From Microcystis sp. T1-4 (GTDB lineage: Bacteria; Cyanobacteriota; Cyanobacteriia; Cyanobacteriales; Microcystaceae), in NCBI RefSeq assembly GCF_000297435.1, contig NZ_CAIP01000279.1:1-26804 (forward strand): a stretch of DNA of 26,804 nucleotides, written 5' to 3'. The notes beneath the pieces are model-generated. The model had not been told where the DNA came from. It saw only the letters and a program-made list of their open reading frames with translations, and searched no databases. Positions 7,684-16,866 of the stretch are shown here, one piece after another. Position 1 is the first letter of the stretch. Each line of letters opens with the position of its first letter. The position numbers were made by a program, and so were the translations under genes.

Positions 7684-8460
7684 TTACGGGGTTTCATCGG
7701 GATTTATGCCTAATTGCCGTAATTGCGCCGCTAAACGTTCCGCCCGTTGACGTTCGCTTTCGGCCTGTTGAGAGGCTGCCTGAGCGCGTTGACGTTCGAT
7801 TTCAGCATTCTGACGTTCGATTTCGGCTAATTCCGCAGGTAAGAGGATTAAATTGCCATCTAGATCATAAAAACGCAGCCAAGGGGCTTCTTCTCGTTGG
7901 ATGCTGCCCATCCAGACTCCTAACCATAATCCCAAACGTTGACACCATAACCAACCGCGCTGGTCGGGAATAATTTCTTGATAGCATTGATTTTGGTCTA
8001 ACGCCCAACCTTGCAGGGAAGTGGCATCAAAGGGATTATAAACGAAGTATTGGGAACAGCGAAAAGTCCGCTCATAGAGGTCTTTTTTGATAGTTAAATC
8101 GATTTTTGCGGTGCTTTCTGACATTAATTCTACGATCACATCGGGATAACGTCCCTTTTCGTTCCAAACCACCCATCCTTGTCGTTTATAACTACCATCG
8201 ATATCGAGGACAACGAAAAAATCGGGGCCACGAAAATCTTTATTAAAAACCCGCTCACGGCTAAAGTAAATAAACATATTACCGCCAACAAAAAAGTCCT
8301 CTCGATCCTGATAGGCTTGTTCGATAGAATCGATTAAGACATTCATGGCCTTGCGGTGACGGTGCGTTTCCAAAGGTTCTCCATCATCAAAAATCAAGTC
8401 TTCTGGAGGAATGGGGGGTTCTTCCCAATCGATAACTGGAGGAGTGAGGGGTTGAGTCAT
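7684..8460 (-). CDS. Uma2 family (DUF820) endonuclease-like protein
   Basis: 258-aa member of the Uma2/DUF820 family, greatly expanded in cyanobacteria, with a PD-(D/E)xK nuclease-like core. Visible: GPDFFVVLDID, then YPDVIVELMS.ST (core Asp and Glu) and TIKKDLYER (Lys), followed by CSQYFVYNP. The C-terminus (about 205-250) is a coiled coil of near-repeated ERQxAE units ending in LAAQLRQLGINPDE, typical of the family. The biological role is not established. A 31-codon relic of a related C-terminus lies at 26037-26132. It is convergent with the 66-aa gene; its start is 28 bp from the stop of the alcohol dehydrogenase gene on the same strand, so the two may be co-transcribed. Confidence 0.87.
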   Translation of the reverse strand: MTQPLTPPVIDWEEPPIPPEDLIFDDGEPLETHRHRKAMNVLIDSIEQAYQDREDFFVGGNMFIYFSRERVFNKDFRGPDFFVVLDIDGSYKRQGWVVWNEKGRYPDVIVELMSESTAKIDLTIKKDLYERTFRCSQYFVYNPFDATSLQGWALDQNQCYQEIIPDQRGWLWCQRLGLWLGVWMGSIQREEAPWLRFYDLDGNLILLPAELAEIERQNAEIERQRAQAASQQAESERQRAERLAAQLRQLGINPDETP

Positions 8461-8488
8461 CGGGGTTACGTCCGGGATAGAGATGGTT

Positions 8489-9493
8489 TTATTTTATTTG
8501 CAAGACGAGGCGATATTTAGGTTGTCCAGTTCTCAATTTTTCCATAGCTTCATTCACCTGGGAGATAGGATAGGTTTCTGTCACCGGTTCAATGCCATGG
8601 CGAGAGGCAAATTCAATCATTTTACTGACGGTACTGGGACTACCCAAAGGACTGCCGGAAATCGATTTTTGACCCATAATCAAGGGAAAAGCATAGGTAG
8701 CCATGGGTTCAAGAACAGCGCCAACAATATGCAGACGACCTTTGGGACGTAAACAGGCGATATAAAGACCCCAATCGAGATTAACGTTAACGGTAGAGAT
8801 GATGAAATCAAAGTAATTTTGTACCGATTGCAAGGCTTCGGGGTCTCTGGAATTGATAAAATGAGTCGCGCCTAATTCTTTGGCCTCCGCTTCTTTATCG
8901 GGACTACTAGAAAAAGCGGTTACTTCGCAGCCCCAAGCTTTGAGGAATTTTAAGGCTATATGGCCCAATCCACCAATACCAATCACACCAACTCGGGCCG
9001 TGGGTTTAATATTAAATTGGACAATCGGATTAAAGACGGTTATACCACCACAAAAAAGCGGGCCAGCTTTGGCAGCATCCAACTGGTCCGGCAAGGGAAC
9101 TAACCAACTATGATGAGCGCGGACTCTGTCGGCAAAACCGCCATGGCGACCGACGATAGTTCCTTCGGCAGTGGCACAAAGGTTTTGATCCCCCGACATA
9201 CAAGTTTCACAGGTGGAACAGGAACGGGAAAACCAACCAAGACCGACTCTTTGCCCTAGGTTTAATTCTTTGACTTTAGCACCAAGAGCGGCGATCGTGC
9301 CGACCACTTCATGGCCGGGGACAAAGGGATAGGTGGTCAGTCCCCAATCGTTATCGAGCATACTTAGGTCACTGTGGCAGATGCCGCAATATTCCACCGC
9401 AATTTCTACATCTTCATCCCCTAATATACCCGGATCGTAGTCAAAAGGCTCTAGTTTTCCCCCTTTTTCTCGGGCAGCATAGGCTCTAATCAT
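8489..9493 (-). CDS. zinc-dependent NAD(P)-alcohol dehydrogenase, YahK/CAD type
   Basis: 334-aa medium-chain dehydrogenase/reductase, probably an NADPH-linked aldehyde reductase in the cytosol. Catalytic zinc ligands: C36 (CGICHSD) and H61-E62 (GHE). Structural zinc ligands: C92, C95, C98, C106. Rossmann motif GIGGLGH, then a SSS.DK stretch after the second strand as in NADP-preferring cinnamyl-alcohol-dehydrogenase-like enzymes. Full length for the family. An AGAGGA-like site lies about 9 nt before the ATG. It is divergent from dnaK. Confidence 0.92.
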   Translation of the reverse strand: MIRAYAAREKGGKLEPFDYDPGILGDEDVEIAVEYCGICHSDLSMLDNDWGLTTYPFVPGHEVVGTIAALGAKVKELNLGQRVGLGWFSRSCSTCETCMSGDQNLCATAEGTIVGRHGGFADRVRAHHSWLVPLPDQLDAAKAGPLFCGGITVFNPIVQFNIKPTARVGVIGIGGLGHIALKFLKAWGCEVTAFSSSPDKEAEAKELGATHFINSRDPEALQSVQNYFDFIISTVNVNLDWGLYIACLRPKGRLHIVGAVLEPMATYAFPLIMGQKSISGSPLGSPSTVSKMIEFASRHGIEPVTETYPISQVNEAMEKLRTGQPKYRLVLQIK

Positions 9494-9945
9494 GATTAAG
9501 TCCTCTAGGATCGGTTTATTGGTTATCTTATCCTAAATTGCTCTGAGTATGGCTTGTCCTCAATCCTGTTTAAAAGGTATAGGAAAGTGGGAAACACCGG
9601 AGCGGGGGAAACAATCCATAACTTGGGAGTTAATCATACTGTTAAAACGGATTTGAGCGGACTAGCGATCGCTAAATAGTCAAAAGGGTGATTTTTTGAT
9701 ACTACAAAAAATCGGGATCGAAAGCATCAGCAAAATTACTGGTTTTGGGTTAAGCTTGCATCTGACCTAATAGACCACTCGCCTGCCGCTTGTGGATTTT
9801 ACCGAGAAGTTTTGTTAGGATCGGATAAAAATTGTCCCGTTTCATCCTCGGCAAGATTTAGACGAGGTGAAAAGCCCGTGGCCAATTTGGGGACAATTTT
9901 TGTAAATGATTGTATCCTATTAACTACCATTATTATCAGAGCGTC
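9494..9945. other. dnaK upstream region
   Basis: 452 bp between divergent genes. It contains the 12-bp palindrome TAGCGATCGCTA (9663-9674, an extended HIP1 site). A 5-bp stem CCTCG/CGAGG lies at about 9846-9866. No CIRCE operator (TTAGCACTC-N9-GAGTGCTAA) was seen, and no grpE gene, which often precedes dnaK. Confidence 0.4.
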
Positions 9946-11994
9946 ATGGGAAAAGTCATCGGCATCGACTTAGGGACAACCAACAGTTGTGTTGCGGTAC
10001 TCGAGGGAGGTCAGCCGATTATAGTTCCCAACTCGGAAGGGGGAAGGACAACTCCTAGTATCGTGGGATTCGGCAAGGGCCAGCGCCTAGTGGGACAACT
10101 GGCCAAACGTCAAGCGGTCACTAATGCCGAAAATACCGTCTATAGCATCAAACGCTTTATCGGTAGGCGTTGGCAAGACACCGAGGTAGAAAGGGGACGA
10201 GTTGCCTATCATTGCCAACGCGGTCGCGATGATACCGTCAATATCAAAATTCGCGATCGGGAATTTACCCCCCAAGAAATCTCGGCCATGATCCTGCAAA
10301 AATTAAAGGCCGATGCTGAGGCCTATCTGGGAGAACCGATTAATGAGGCCGTGATTACAGTTCCCGCCTATTTTACCGATGCCCAACGTCAGGCCACTAA
10401 AGACGCGGGGATAATCGCAGGACTAGAAGTATTAAGAATTATTAACGAACCCACCGCCGCCGCCCTGGCCTACGGTTTAGATAAACAAAACGAAGATCAA
10501 CATATCCTCGTTTTTGACCTGGGGGGAGGAACCTTCGACGTTTCCGTCCTGCAACTGGGAAAGGGAGTCTTTGAAGTGAAAGCCACCGCCGGCAACAACC
10601 ATCTTGGGGGGGACGATTTTGATAACCTCTTAGTGCGCTGGCTGGTGGAGAACTTTCAAAGCCAAGAAAACATCGATCTAGCCAGCGATCGCATGGCGAT
10701 CCAAAGACTGCGAGAAGCCGCCGAAAAAGCCAAAATCGAGCTTTCTAGCCTGATTAGCACCTCGATCAATCTCCCCTTCATCGCCGCCGACGAAACCGGC
10801 CCTAAACACCTAGAATTAGAACTAACTCGCGCTAAATTCGAGGAATTAACCAGAGAATTAGTGGAAAAAACCCTCGAACCCGTACAACAGTCCCTCAAAG
10901 ATAGCGAACTGCAGCCTAACGATATCGATCGTGTCATCCTCGTCGGCGGTTCCACCAGAATCCCCGCCGTACAGCGATTAATCTCCCGTTTCTTTTCTGC
11001 AGGCCAACTTGATCGCTCTGTTAATCCCGATGAGGCCGTGGCTTTGGGGGCGGCGATTCAAGCTGGAGTTTTAGGTGGAGAAGTGGAAGATGTCCTCCTC
11101 CTCGATGTCACCCCCCTTTCCCTCGGCATTGAAACCCTCGGCGAAGTCTTTACCAAAATTATCGATCGCAATACCACTATCCCCACCAGCAGATCTCAGG
11201 TTTTCTCCACCGCTGCCGATGGTCAAACTTCGGTGGAAATTCATGTTCTACAAGGGGAACGGGCCATGGCCCGGGATAATAAAACCCTCGGTAAATTTCT
11301 CCTGACGGGAATTCCTCCCGCTCCTAGGGGTATGCCACAAATCGAAGTGGCCTTCGAGATCGATGTTAACGGCATCTTGAAAGTGGCCGCCAGCGACGAA
11401 GGCACCGGCAAGGAACAAAGCATTGTCATTAGCCATACTGGAGGGCTGAAACCGAACGAAATTGAAAAAATGCGCCTAGAAGCCGAAAAATACGCCGAAT
11501 TTGATCGCAGTCGTCTGCAAATGATCGATATTCGCCACCAATCCGATAGTCTTTTCTATAGCTACGAAGTCACCCTCAGGGAAAACAGCGAGTTAGTCAC
11601 CCCCGATATCCGGCAACTGGCGGACAAGAAGCGGCAACAGTTAGAAATCGCCCTGCGCGACCCCTCCCTATCCCCAGAAAAGCTAAAAACCACCCTGGAA
11701 GAATTTCGTCAGATTGTCCTCGAAATCGGTACCCGCATCTACAGGGGTAAACAAGACGAAACCCAAGCCCTCAACGCTACTGGTTTTGAATCGATCGATG
11801 TCACCGAAAGACAGACCCGGCCCACCCGCATCCAGACCACTTCCTCGAATACCTTCGCCGACCGGCCAACCATCTCCCACACTAGAACCAGAACCTATAG
11901 TAATCTGGAAACTAAAGCTGGCAAATCGGGCAGTGATCAGGCTCCCTATGATGAGGAAGAAATGAGCGCCAGTGACTACGAGGCCGTAGATTAA
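9946..11994 (+). CDS. dnaK: molecular chaperone DnaK (Hsp70)
   Basis: 682-aa Hsp70 that folds and protects proteins in an ATP cycle with DnaJ and GrpE. Seen: nucleotide-binding motifs GIDLGTTNS (near the N-terminus), FDLGGGTFDVS and VGGSTRIPAV; the interdomain region DVTPLSLGIETLG; the substrate-binding domain with QGER; and a helical lid. The C-terminus is a long Thr/Ser-rich tail (TRPTRIQTTSSNTF...) ending EEEMSASDYEAVD. Cyanobacteria carry several DnaK paralogs; the length and tail suit the DnaK1 type better than the about 636-aa DnaK2, but I cannot prove which. The ATG at 9946 is chosen over an upstream TTG at 9910 because MGKVIGIDLG is the conserved start. dnaJ follows after 312 bp of repeats; grpE is not adjacent. 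Confidence 0.96.
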   Translation: MGKVIGIDLGTTNSCVAVLEGGQPIIVPNSEGGRTTPSIVGFGKGQRLVGQLAKRQAVTNAENTVYSIKRFIGRRWQDTEVERGRVAYHCQRGRDDTVNIKIRDREFTPQEISAMILQKLKADAEAYLGEPINEAVITVPAYFTDAQRQATKDAGIIAGLEVLRIINEPTAAALAYGLDKQNEDQHILVFDLGGGTFDVSVLQLGKGVFEVKATAGNNHLGGDDFDNLLVRWLVENFQSQENIDLASDRMAIQRLREAAEKAKIELSSLISTSINLPFIAADETGPKHLELELTRAKFEELTRELVEKTLEPVQQSLKDSELQPNDIDRVILVGGSTRIPAVQRLISRFFSAGQLDRSVNPDEAVALGAAIQAGVLGGEVEDVLLLDVTPLSLGIETLGEVFTKIIDRNTTIPTSRSQVFSTAADGQTSVEIHVLQGERAMARDNKTLGKFLLTGIPPAPRGMPQIEVAFEIDVNGILKVAASDEGTGKEQSIVISHTGGLKPNEIEKMRLEAEKYAEFDRSRLQMIDIRHQSDSLFYSYEVTLRENSELVTPDIRQLADKKRQQLEIALRDPSLSPEKLKTTLEEFRQIVLEIGTRIYRGKQDETQALNATGFESIDVTERQTRPTRIQTTSSNTFADRPTISHTRTRTYSNLETKAGKSGSDQAPYDEEEMSASDYEAVD

Positions 11995-12306
11995 AAAAGG
12001 GAAAAGCTATCGGTCGTCAGGAGTCGTTCGACAGGAGACTCCGAGACGGTCGTCAGGAGATAGGGTGATAGGGTTTTGGGGTGATAGGGTTTTGGGGTGA
12101 TAGGGTGATGAGACAGCTTCCCCACTTCATAATTCATAATTCATAATTCCCCCTCCCCACTCCCCCACTTCCCCACTCCCCCACCCCTAACCCCCAACAA
12201 AAAGAAATAGTAGGGATAACCCAACTAAACTATTATGTATAGTTTGTTAGAGTAACAACTAGACTTAAACTCTATTTATAAATTGCCCGCAGAACCATAG
12301 CCCCCT
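11995..12306. repeat. tandem-repeat-filled dnaK-dnaJ spacer
   Basis: A 17-bp unit (GTGATAGGGTTTTGGGG) repeats about 2.7 times at 12064-12109. Three TTCATAA units follow (12126-12146), then C-rich heptamers of the CCCCACT type (about 12150-12198). Only the last about 100 bp, before the dnaJ ATG, are ordinary AT-rich DNA that could hold a dnaJ promoter. No gene. Confidence 0.75.
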
Positions 12307-13431
12307 ATGCCCACTGATTACTACGAAATTCTAGGTGTCTCGCGAGATGCCGGCAAAGAAGACATCAAACGCGCCTATCGTCGTCTCGCCCGAAAATACC
12401 ATCCCGATGTTAACAAAGAACCGGGAGCCGAGGAATACTTCAAGGAAATTAACCGCGCCTACGAAATTCTCTCGGAACCAGAAACCCGCAATCGTTATGA
12501 CCGCTTTGGTGAAGCTGGGGTTTCTGGGGGCGCTGCCGGTTTTGATGCCGACAATATGGGCGGTTTCGCCGATATATTTGAGACAATCTTTAGTGGTTTC
12601 GGCGGCATGGGCGGCCAAGCAACCACCCGCCGACGCACAGGCCCTACCCGGGGCGAGGATCTGCGTCTCGATTTTAGACTGAAATTCCGCGAGGCGGTCT
12701 TTGGCGGTGAAAAGGAAATCCGCATCCGTCATCTGGAAACCTGTCAAACCTGTAAAGGCAGTGGGGCCAGACCGGGGACGAGTTCCCGCACCTGCACTAC
12801 TTGCAATGGTACTGGTCAGGTGCGTCGTGCCACCCGTACTCCCTTCGGTACTTTTGCTCAGGTTTCGGTCTGTCCCACCTGTGACGGTGCTGGCGAAGTG
12901 ATCGAGGAAAAATGCGACGTTTGCGGCGGTTCCGGACGCAGACAGGAAACCAAAAAACTGAAAATTACCATCCCCGCGGGGGTTGACAACGGCATGAAAT
13001 TGCGCGTTGCCCGGGAAGGAGACGCAGGACTGAAAGGCGGTCCGCCGGGGGATTTATTTGTTTATCTAACCGTGGAAAACGATGGGGAATTTCAACGGGA
13101 AGGTAATGACATTAAATCGGATGTCACGATTAGTTATATCCAAGCCATTCTAGGCTGTACTATTAAAATTAATACTGTAGATGGCCAAGAAGACCTGACT
13201 ATCCCTGCCGGTACTCAACCGAACACCGTACTGATTTTAGAAAATAAAGGGGTTCCCAAATTAGGCAATCCCGTCAGTCGCGGTGATCATCGCATTACCG
13301 TTAAAATCTCGATTCCTACCCGTGTCACGGGAGAAGAACGGGAATTGCTGGAAAAATTGGCGAAAGTTCGCGGGGAAACCGTGGGGAAAGGCGGCATCGA
13401 GGGTTTTTTAGGTAATATCTTCCATAAATAA
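12307..13431 (+). CDS. dnaJ: type I co-chaperone DnaJ (Hsp40)
   Basis: 374-aa full-length DnaJ. It delivers substrates to DnaK and triggers ATP hydrolysis. Domains in order: J domain (1-70) with HPD at 32-34; Gly/Phe-rich linker (about 75-115, GGFADIFETIFSGFGG); four zinc-finger repeats CQTCKGSG, CTTCNGTG, CPTCDGAG, CDVCGGSG (about 147-210); and C-terminal beta domains with the dimer-forming end. All type I elements are intact. It begins a tight cluster: the TusA-like gene starts 2 bp after its stop. Confidence 0.97.
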   Translation: MPTDYYEILGVSRDAGKEDIKRAYRRLARKYHPDVNKEPGAEEYFKEINRAYEILSEPETRNRYDRFGEAGVSGGAAGFDADNMGGFADIFETIFSGFGGMGGQATTRRRTGPTRGEDLRLDFRLKFREAVFGGEKEIRIRHLETCQTCKGSGARPGTSSRTCTTCNGTGQVRRATRTPFGTFAQVSVCPTCDGAGEVIEEKCDVCGGSGRRQETKKLKITIPAGVDNGMKLRVAREGDAGLKGGPPGDLFVYLTVENDGEFQREGNDIKSDVTISYIQAILGCTIKINTVDGQEDLTIPAGTQPNTVLILENKGVPKLGNPVSRGDHRITVKISIPTRVTGEERELLEKLAKVRGETVGKGGIEGFLGNIFHK

Positions 13432-13433
13432 CT

Positions 13434-13655
13434 ATGACTTTAGACCTGCGCGGCACTCCCTGCCCAATTAATTTTGTCCGCACAAAATTGCAATTAGAGA
13501 AAATGACCGCCGGGGAACGGTTGGAAGTCTGGTTAGATGCCGGGGAACCGATCGAACAGGTTCCCACTAGCCTGACCGTGGAGGGTTATCAGATAGAATC
13601 GATCGAAGACCGAGATAGCTTTTTTGTTCTCAAAGTCTATCGTCCCGATTCCTAA
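13434..13655 (+). CDS. TusA/SirA-like sulfurtransferase-family protein
   Basis: 73-aa protein of the TusA fold, a small family that passes persulfide sulfur to tRNA thiolation and other pathways. Seen: LRGTPCPINFVRTKLQLEKM, with the conserved Cys-Pro at the start of the first helix, then a glycine-rich GERLEVWLDAGEP strand pair. The usual CPxP motif is CPIN here, so the second Pro is replaced. The Cys is kept, so sulfur transfer is still possible. It lies 2 bp after dnaJ, and its stop codon touches the rsgA ATG (TAAATG), so translation of the three is probably coupled. Confidence 0.85.
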   Translation: MTLDLRGTPCPINFVRTKLQLEKMTAGERLEVWLDAGEPIEQVPTSLTVEGYQIESIEDRDSFFVLKVYRPDS

Positions 13656-14732
13656 ATGGTAGATGCACAATTAACCGATTTATACGGTACAGTGGTGGCT
13701 GTACAGGCAAATTTCTATCAGGTACGCTTGGATTCTCCCGTTATCGGCGAAAATCTTCTCTGTACCCGTCGCGCTCGCTTGCAAAAAATCGGTCAATCGG
13801 TAATGGTTGGTGATCGGGTACGCGTGGAGGAGGTCAATTTTGCCGATCAACAGGGTGCGATCGCAGAAGTCCTCCCCCGCAGTACCGAGATCGATCGGCC
13901 GGCCGTTGCTAATATCGAGCAGATTTTGCTAGTTTTTGCCCTTGCTGAACCCGTCCTCGATCCTTGGCTGATTAGTCGTTTTTTGGTGAAAGCCGAGTCC
14001 ACAGGCTTAGAAATTGCCGTCTGTGTCAATAAAATCGATCTGGGGGAACCAGAACAAATAGAACTCTGGGGCGATCGCCTAGCTGGTTGGGGATACCAGC
14101 CCTTTTTTGTCAGTGTGGAGAAAAATCGGGGATTTGAGGCTTTATTGGCACAATTAAACCATAAAATCACTCTCTTGGCCGGTCCTTCGGGAGTGGGAAA
14201 ATCGAGTTTAATTAATTGCCTAATTCCTGAAATTAATCAACGGGTGGGGGATGTGTCGGGAAAACTGCAAAAAGGTCGTCACACTACCCGTCATGTGGAG
14301 TTATTTGCTTTACCAAATCGCGGTTTATTGGCCGATAGTCCGGGTTTTAACCAACCGGATATTAACTGTTCACCAGAACAATTAACTTTTTATTTTCCGG
14401 AGGTGAGAGAGCGTTTAGCTTTGGGAAATTGTCAATTTAATGATTGTACTCACCGTCGGGAACCTAACTGTGTGGTCAGGGGAGATTGGGAACGTTACCA
14501 ACATTATTTAGAATTTTTAGAAGAAGCGATCGCACGAGAACAGTCATTACAGAAAACTAGCACGAAAGAGTCAAGTTTAAAGTTAAAAATTAAGGAAGCA
14601 GGTCAAGAAACCTATGAACCCAAATTAGCTAATAAAAAATATCGTCGTCCTTCCCGTCGCGTCAAAAATCAAGATCAGGAACGCTACGAAAATAAAACTC
14701 TCCAAGATATTTATAATGATGATTCTGAATAG
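13656..14732 (+). CDS. rsgA: small ribosomal subunit biogenesis GTPase RsgA
   Basis: 358-aa circularly permuted GTPase that helps late 30S maturation. Domains: N-terminal OB fold (about 1-75); G domain with permuted order, G4 NKID (125-128), G1 GPSGVGKSS (176-184) and G3 DSPG (227-230); C-terminal zinc domain with C259, C264, H266 and C272. The basic C-terminal tail (KYRRPSRRVKNQDQERYENKT) probably contacts rRNA. Start ATG directly follows the stop of the TusA-like gene. All catalytic motifs are intact. Confidence 0.96.
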   Translation: MVDAQLTDLYGTVVAVQANFYQVRLDSPVIGENLLCTRRARLQKIGQSVMVGDRVRVEEVNFADQQGAIAEVLPRSTEIDRPAVANIEQILLVFALAEPVLDPWLISRFLVKAESTGLEIAVCVNKIDLGEPEQIELWGDRLAGWGYQPFFVSVEKNRGFEALLAQLNHKITLLAGPSGVGKSSLINCLIPEINQRVGDVSGKLQKGRHTTRHVELFALPNRGLLADSPGFNQPDINCSPEQLTFYFPEVRERLALGNCQFNDCTHRREPNCVVRGDWERYQHYLEFLEEAIAREQSLQKTSTKESSLKLKIKEAGQETYEPKLANKKYRRPSRRVKNQDQERYENKTLQDIYNDDSE

Positions 14733-14969
14733 AATCTCAGGGTGAGAGCATCTCAATTAGGTACTTATTTTGAGCCTATTTTTTTCTCTCTTATTTTCGC
14801 TCAAAAACTCTATATATATGGGCGCAGGGATTCCCACCATACAAAAAGCATAAAGCAAGTCTCGCCATTTGTCAAGGGTTTGGGTAATAATCTTCCGGTT
14901 GCCGTTTGCCAAGCTCAGAACTAGGATAGGAGAGAACGAGGCATTAATGGAGCAAGAGAGGCTTAGACT

Positions 14970-15764
14970 GTGACCAATGTAGCGATCAATGTCCGATTAA
15001 CCGAGACTGCTCTGTGGCAATGGCAAACATGGCAAGGATTGCCCTATCTTACCTGTAATCTCCTAGAGGATTGGTCCCACGGCTTTTTTACCCGTCATTA
15101 TTACCCCCAAACCCCGGAAGCTTTTACGACCGCTTTAGGGGCAAATGTACCGGTTTATCGCGTCAAACAGGTACATGGCGATCGCCTATTAAATCCCCAA
15201 GGGATTACTAACCCAGAAATAGCCGAAGCGGATGGAATTATTACCGATGCTTCCGGTCAAGGGATTTGGGTGGCCAGTGCTGACTGTACACCCGTACTAA
15301 TAGGTGATCGCTCTAGCGGTGTTGGGGTGGCGATTCATTCTGGATGGAGAGGGACAGCCAAGGGGATAGTTGCCAAAGCAGTTAAGCAGTTATTAAACTC
15401 CGGTAGTTGTTTAGATAACTTAGTCCTGGCCCTGGGGCCGGCAATTGCTGGGGAAGTCTATCAAGTCGATGGAGAAGTTGCAGCAGAAGTGGGTTTAAGT
15501 TTATTTCCCCAAGAAACCAATCCCGAGCAAATTCTGGCCAATTTATTTAACCTCTCCCCTTCCCCCTTATTTGCTGACGAGGAAAAAGGAAAAGTGCGCT
15601 TAGACGTGCGACGGGTGATTTATCATCAACTACAACAGTTAGGAATTAGGGATGAACAAATCGCGATCGCTCCTTTTTGTACCTATCAACAAGAGGAGCA
15701 TTTTTTCTCCTATCGTCGGGAAAAAGCCAAAAAAATCCAATGGTCTGGCATAGTTAGTCGTTAA
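14970..15764 (+). CDS. YfiH/LACC1-family (polyphenol oxidase family) protein
   Basis: 264-aa cytosolic protein of the YfiH (DUF152) family. Members were first called multicopper polyphenol oxidases; later biochemistry shows purine nucleoside phosphorylase and adenosine deaminase activities for several. Seen: the zinc/metal triad H69 (VKQVHGD), C106 (SADCTPVL) and H123 (AIHSGWRG), with the conserved GWRGTAKGI loop. The start is a GTG at 14970 with AGAGAGG upstream; homology supports a start near here, as the HGFFTRH motif lies at 37-43. fmt follows after 95 bp that includes a short ACTGATT-type repeat. Which enzyme activity it has cannot be read from sequence. Confidence 0.9.
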   Translation: MTNVAINVRLTETALWQWQTWQGLPYLTCNLLEDWSHGFFTRHYYPQTPEAFTTALGANVPVYRVKQVHGDRLLNPQGITNPEIAEADGIITDASGQGIWVASADCTPVLIGDRSSGVGVAIHSGWRGTAKGIVAKAVKQLLNSGSCLDNLVLALGPAIAGEVYQVDGEVAAEVGLSLFPQETNPEQILANLFNLSPSPLFADEEKGKVRLDVRRVIYHQLQQLGIRDEQIAIAPFCTYQQEEHFFSYRREKAKKIQWSGIVSR

Positions 15765-15859
15765 TAACTGGGTGGACATTCTCACTCAAGAATTCGCCCT
15801 TTTCTTTTCACTGATTACTGATTACTGCTCACTGATAACTGAAAAATCCCCCCTTTCCC

Positions 15860-16837
15860 ATGCGTATTGTTTTTTTCGGAACCCCGACTTTTGCTGTTCC
15901 CACCCTAAAAAAATTATTAGCCAATCCCGATATAGAAGTGATTGCCGTCGTTACCCAACCGGACAAGCGCCGGGGAAGGGGCAATCAATTAATCCCCTCA
16001 CCGGTGAAACAAATAGCCATAGAACAGCAAATACCGGTTTGGCAGCCCAAAAGTGTGAAAAAAAACGCTAAAACCTTAAATTTTCTCAGACAATCGCGAG
16101 CGGATGCCTTTGTAGTCGTTGCCTACGGACAAATTCTCTCCCCAGAAATCCTAGAGATGCCGAGATTAGGCTGTATTAACGTTCATGGCTCAATTTTGCC
16201 GAAATATCGGGGAGCGGCCCCCGTGCAGTGGTGCATCGCTAGGGGAGAAAAAGAAACCGGCATTACCACCATGTTAATGGATGCGGGCATGGACACCGGA
16301 CCGATGTTACTGAAAGCCTACAGCCCGATCGCTCTTTTTGACAATGCCGAACAGGTGGGAGCAACCCTAGGCCAAATGGGGGCGGATTTGCTCCTAGAAA
16401 CCCTCTCTAAGCTCGATCGAGCAGAAATTACCCCAATTCCTCAAAATAACGACGATGCCACCTATGCCTCTTTAATTGAGAAATCTGACTATCTAATCCC
16501 CTGGCAAGATTCAGGCCGGAGAATTCACGATCGAGTCCGGGGTTTTTATCCTCATGCGCTGACCACTTTCCGGGGACAACCCCTAAAAGTGATGGCCACT
16601 ATTCCCCTAGAGGATCTCGGTCAACTTCCTCCAGAATTACAGACAAAAGACCTTTCTCATCTAAGCGGAGAAGTGGGATCGATCGTGGCTCTCTGGAAAA
16701 ATTTCGGGCCGGTAGTGCAGACGGGTGAGGGTTTATTATTATTAAAAGAAGTGCAATTATCGGGGAAACCTCCGCGTTCTGGTAGGGATTTGGTCAATGG
16801 TTCCCGTTTAACTATCGGTGAGATTTTCGGTCAATAG
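15860..16837 (+). CDS. fmt: methionyl-tRNA formyltransferase
   Basis: 325-aa enzyme that formylates initiator Met-tRNA using 10-formyl-THF. Seen: MRIVFFGTPTFAVP start; catalytic Asn107, His109 and Asp145 (INVHGS and DAGMDTGPM); the hallmark SILPKYRGAAP (111-121); and a C-terminal anticodon-arm-binding OB-like domain (about 210-325). All expected residues are present and the length fits. A convergent cNMP-binding gene ends 29 bp downstream. Confidence 0.97.
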   Translation: MRIVFFGTPTFAVPTLKKLLANPDIEVIAVVTQPDKRRGRGNQLIPSPVKQIAIEQQIPVWQPKSVKKNAKTLNFLRQSRADAFVVVAYGQILSPEILEMPRLGCINVHGSILPKYRGAAPVQWCIARGEKETGITTMLMDAGMDTGPMLLKAYSPIALFDNAEQVGATLGQMGADLLLETLSKLDRAEITPIPQNNDDATYASLIEKSDYLIPWQDSGRRIHDRVRGFYPHALTTFRGQPLKVMATIPLEDLGQLPPELQTKDLSHLSGEVGSIVALWKNFGPVVQTGEGLLLLKEVQLSGKPPRSGRDLVNGSRLTIGEIFGQ

Positions 16838-16866
16838 TTTTCAGGGGATGGCTTTCCTTTGCTCCT

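Noticed and set aside
9494..9945. CIRCE heat-shock operator before dnaK
   Set aside because: The TTAGCACTC/GAGTGCTAA arms are absent.
10087..12901. Open frames antisense or shifted within dnaK and dnaJ
   Set aside because: They lie wholly inside strongly supported genes and reflect their codon bias.
14742..14924. 60-codon open frame after rsgA
   Set aside because: No ribosome binding site or protein-like pattern; it lies in an ordinary spacer.
14733..14969. tRNA or small RNA gene in the rsgA-yfiH spacer
   Set aside because: No cloverleaf, no T-loop GTTCRA motif and no CCA-type end was found.
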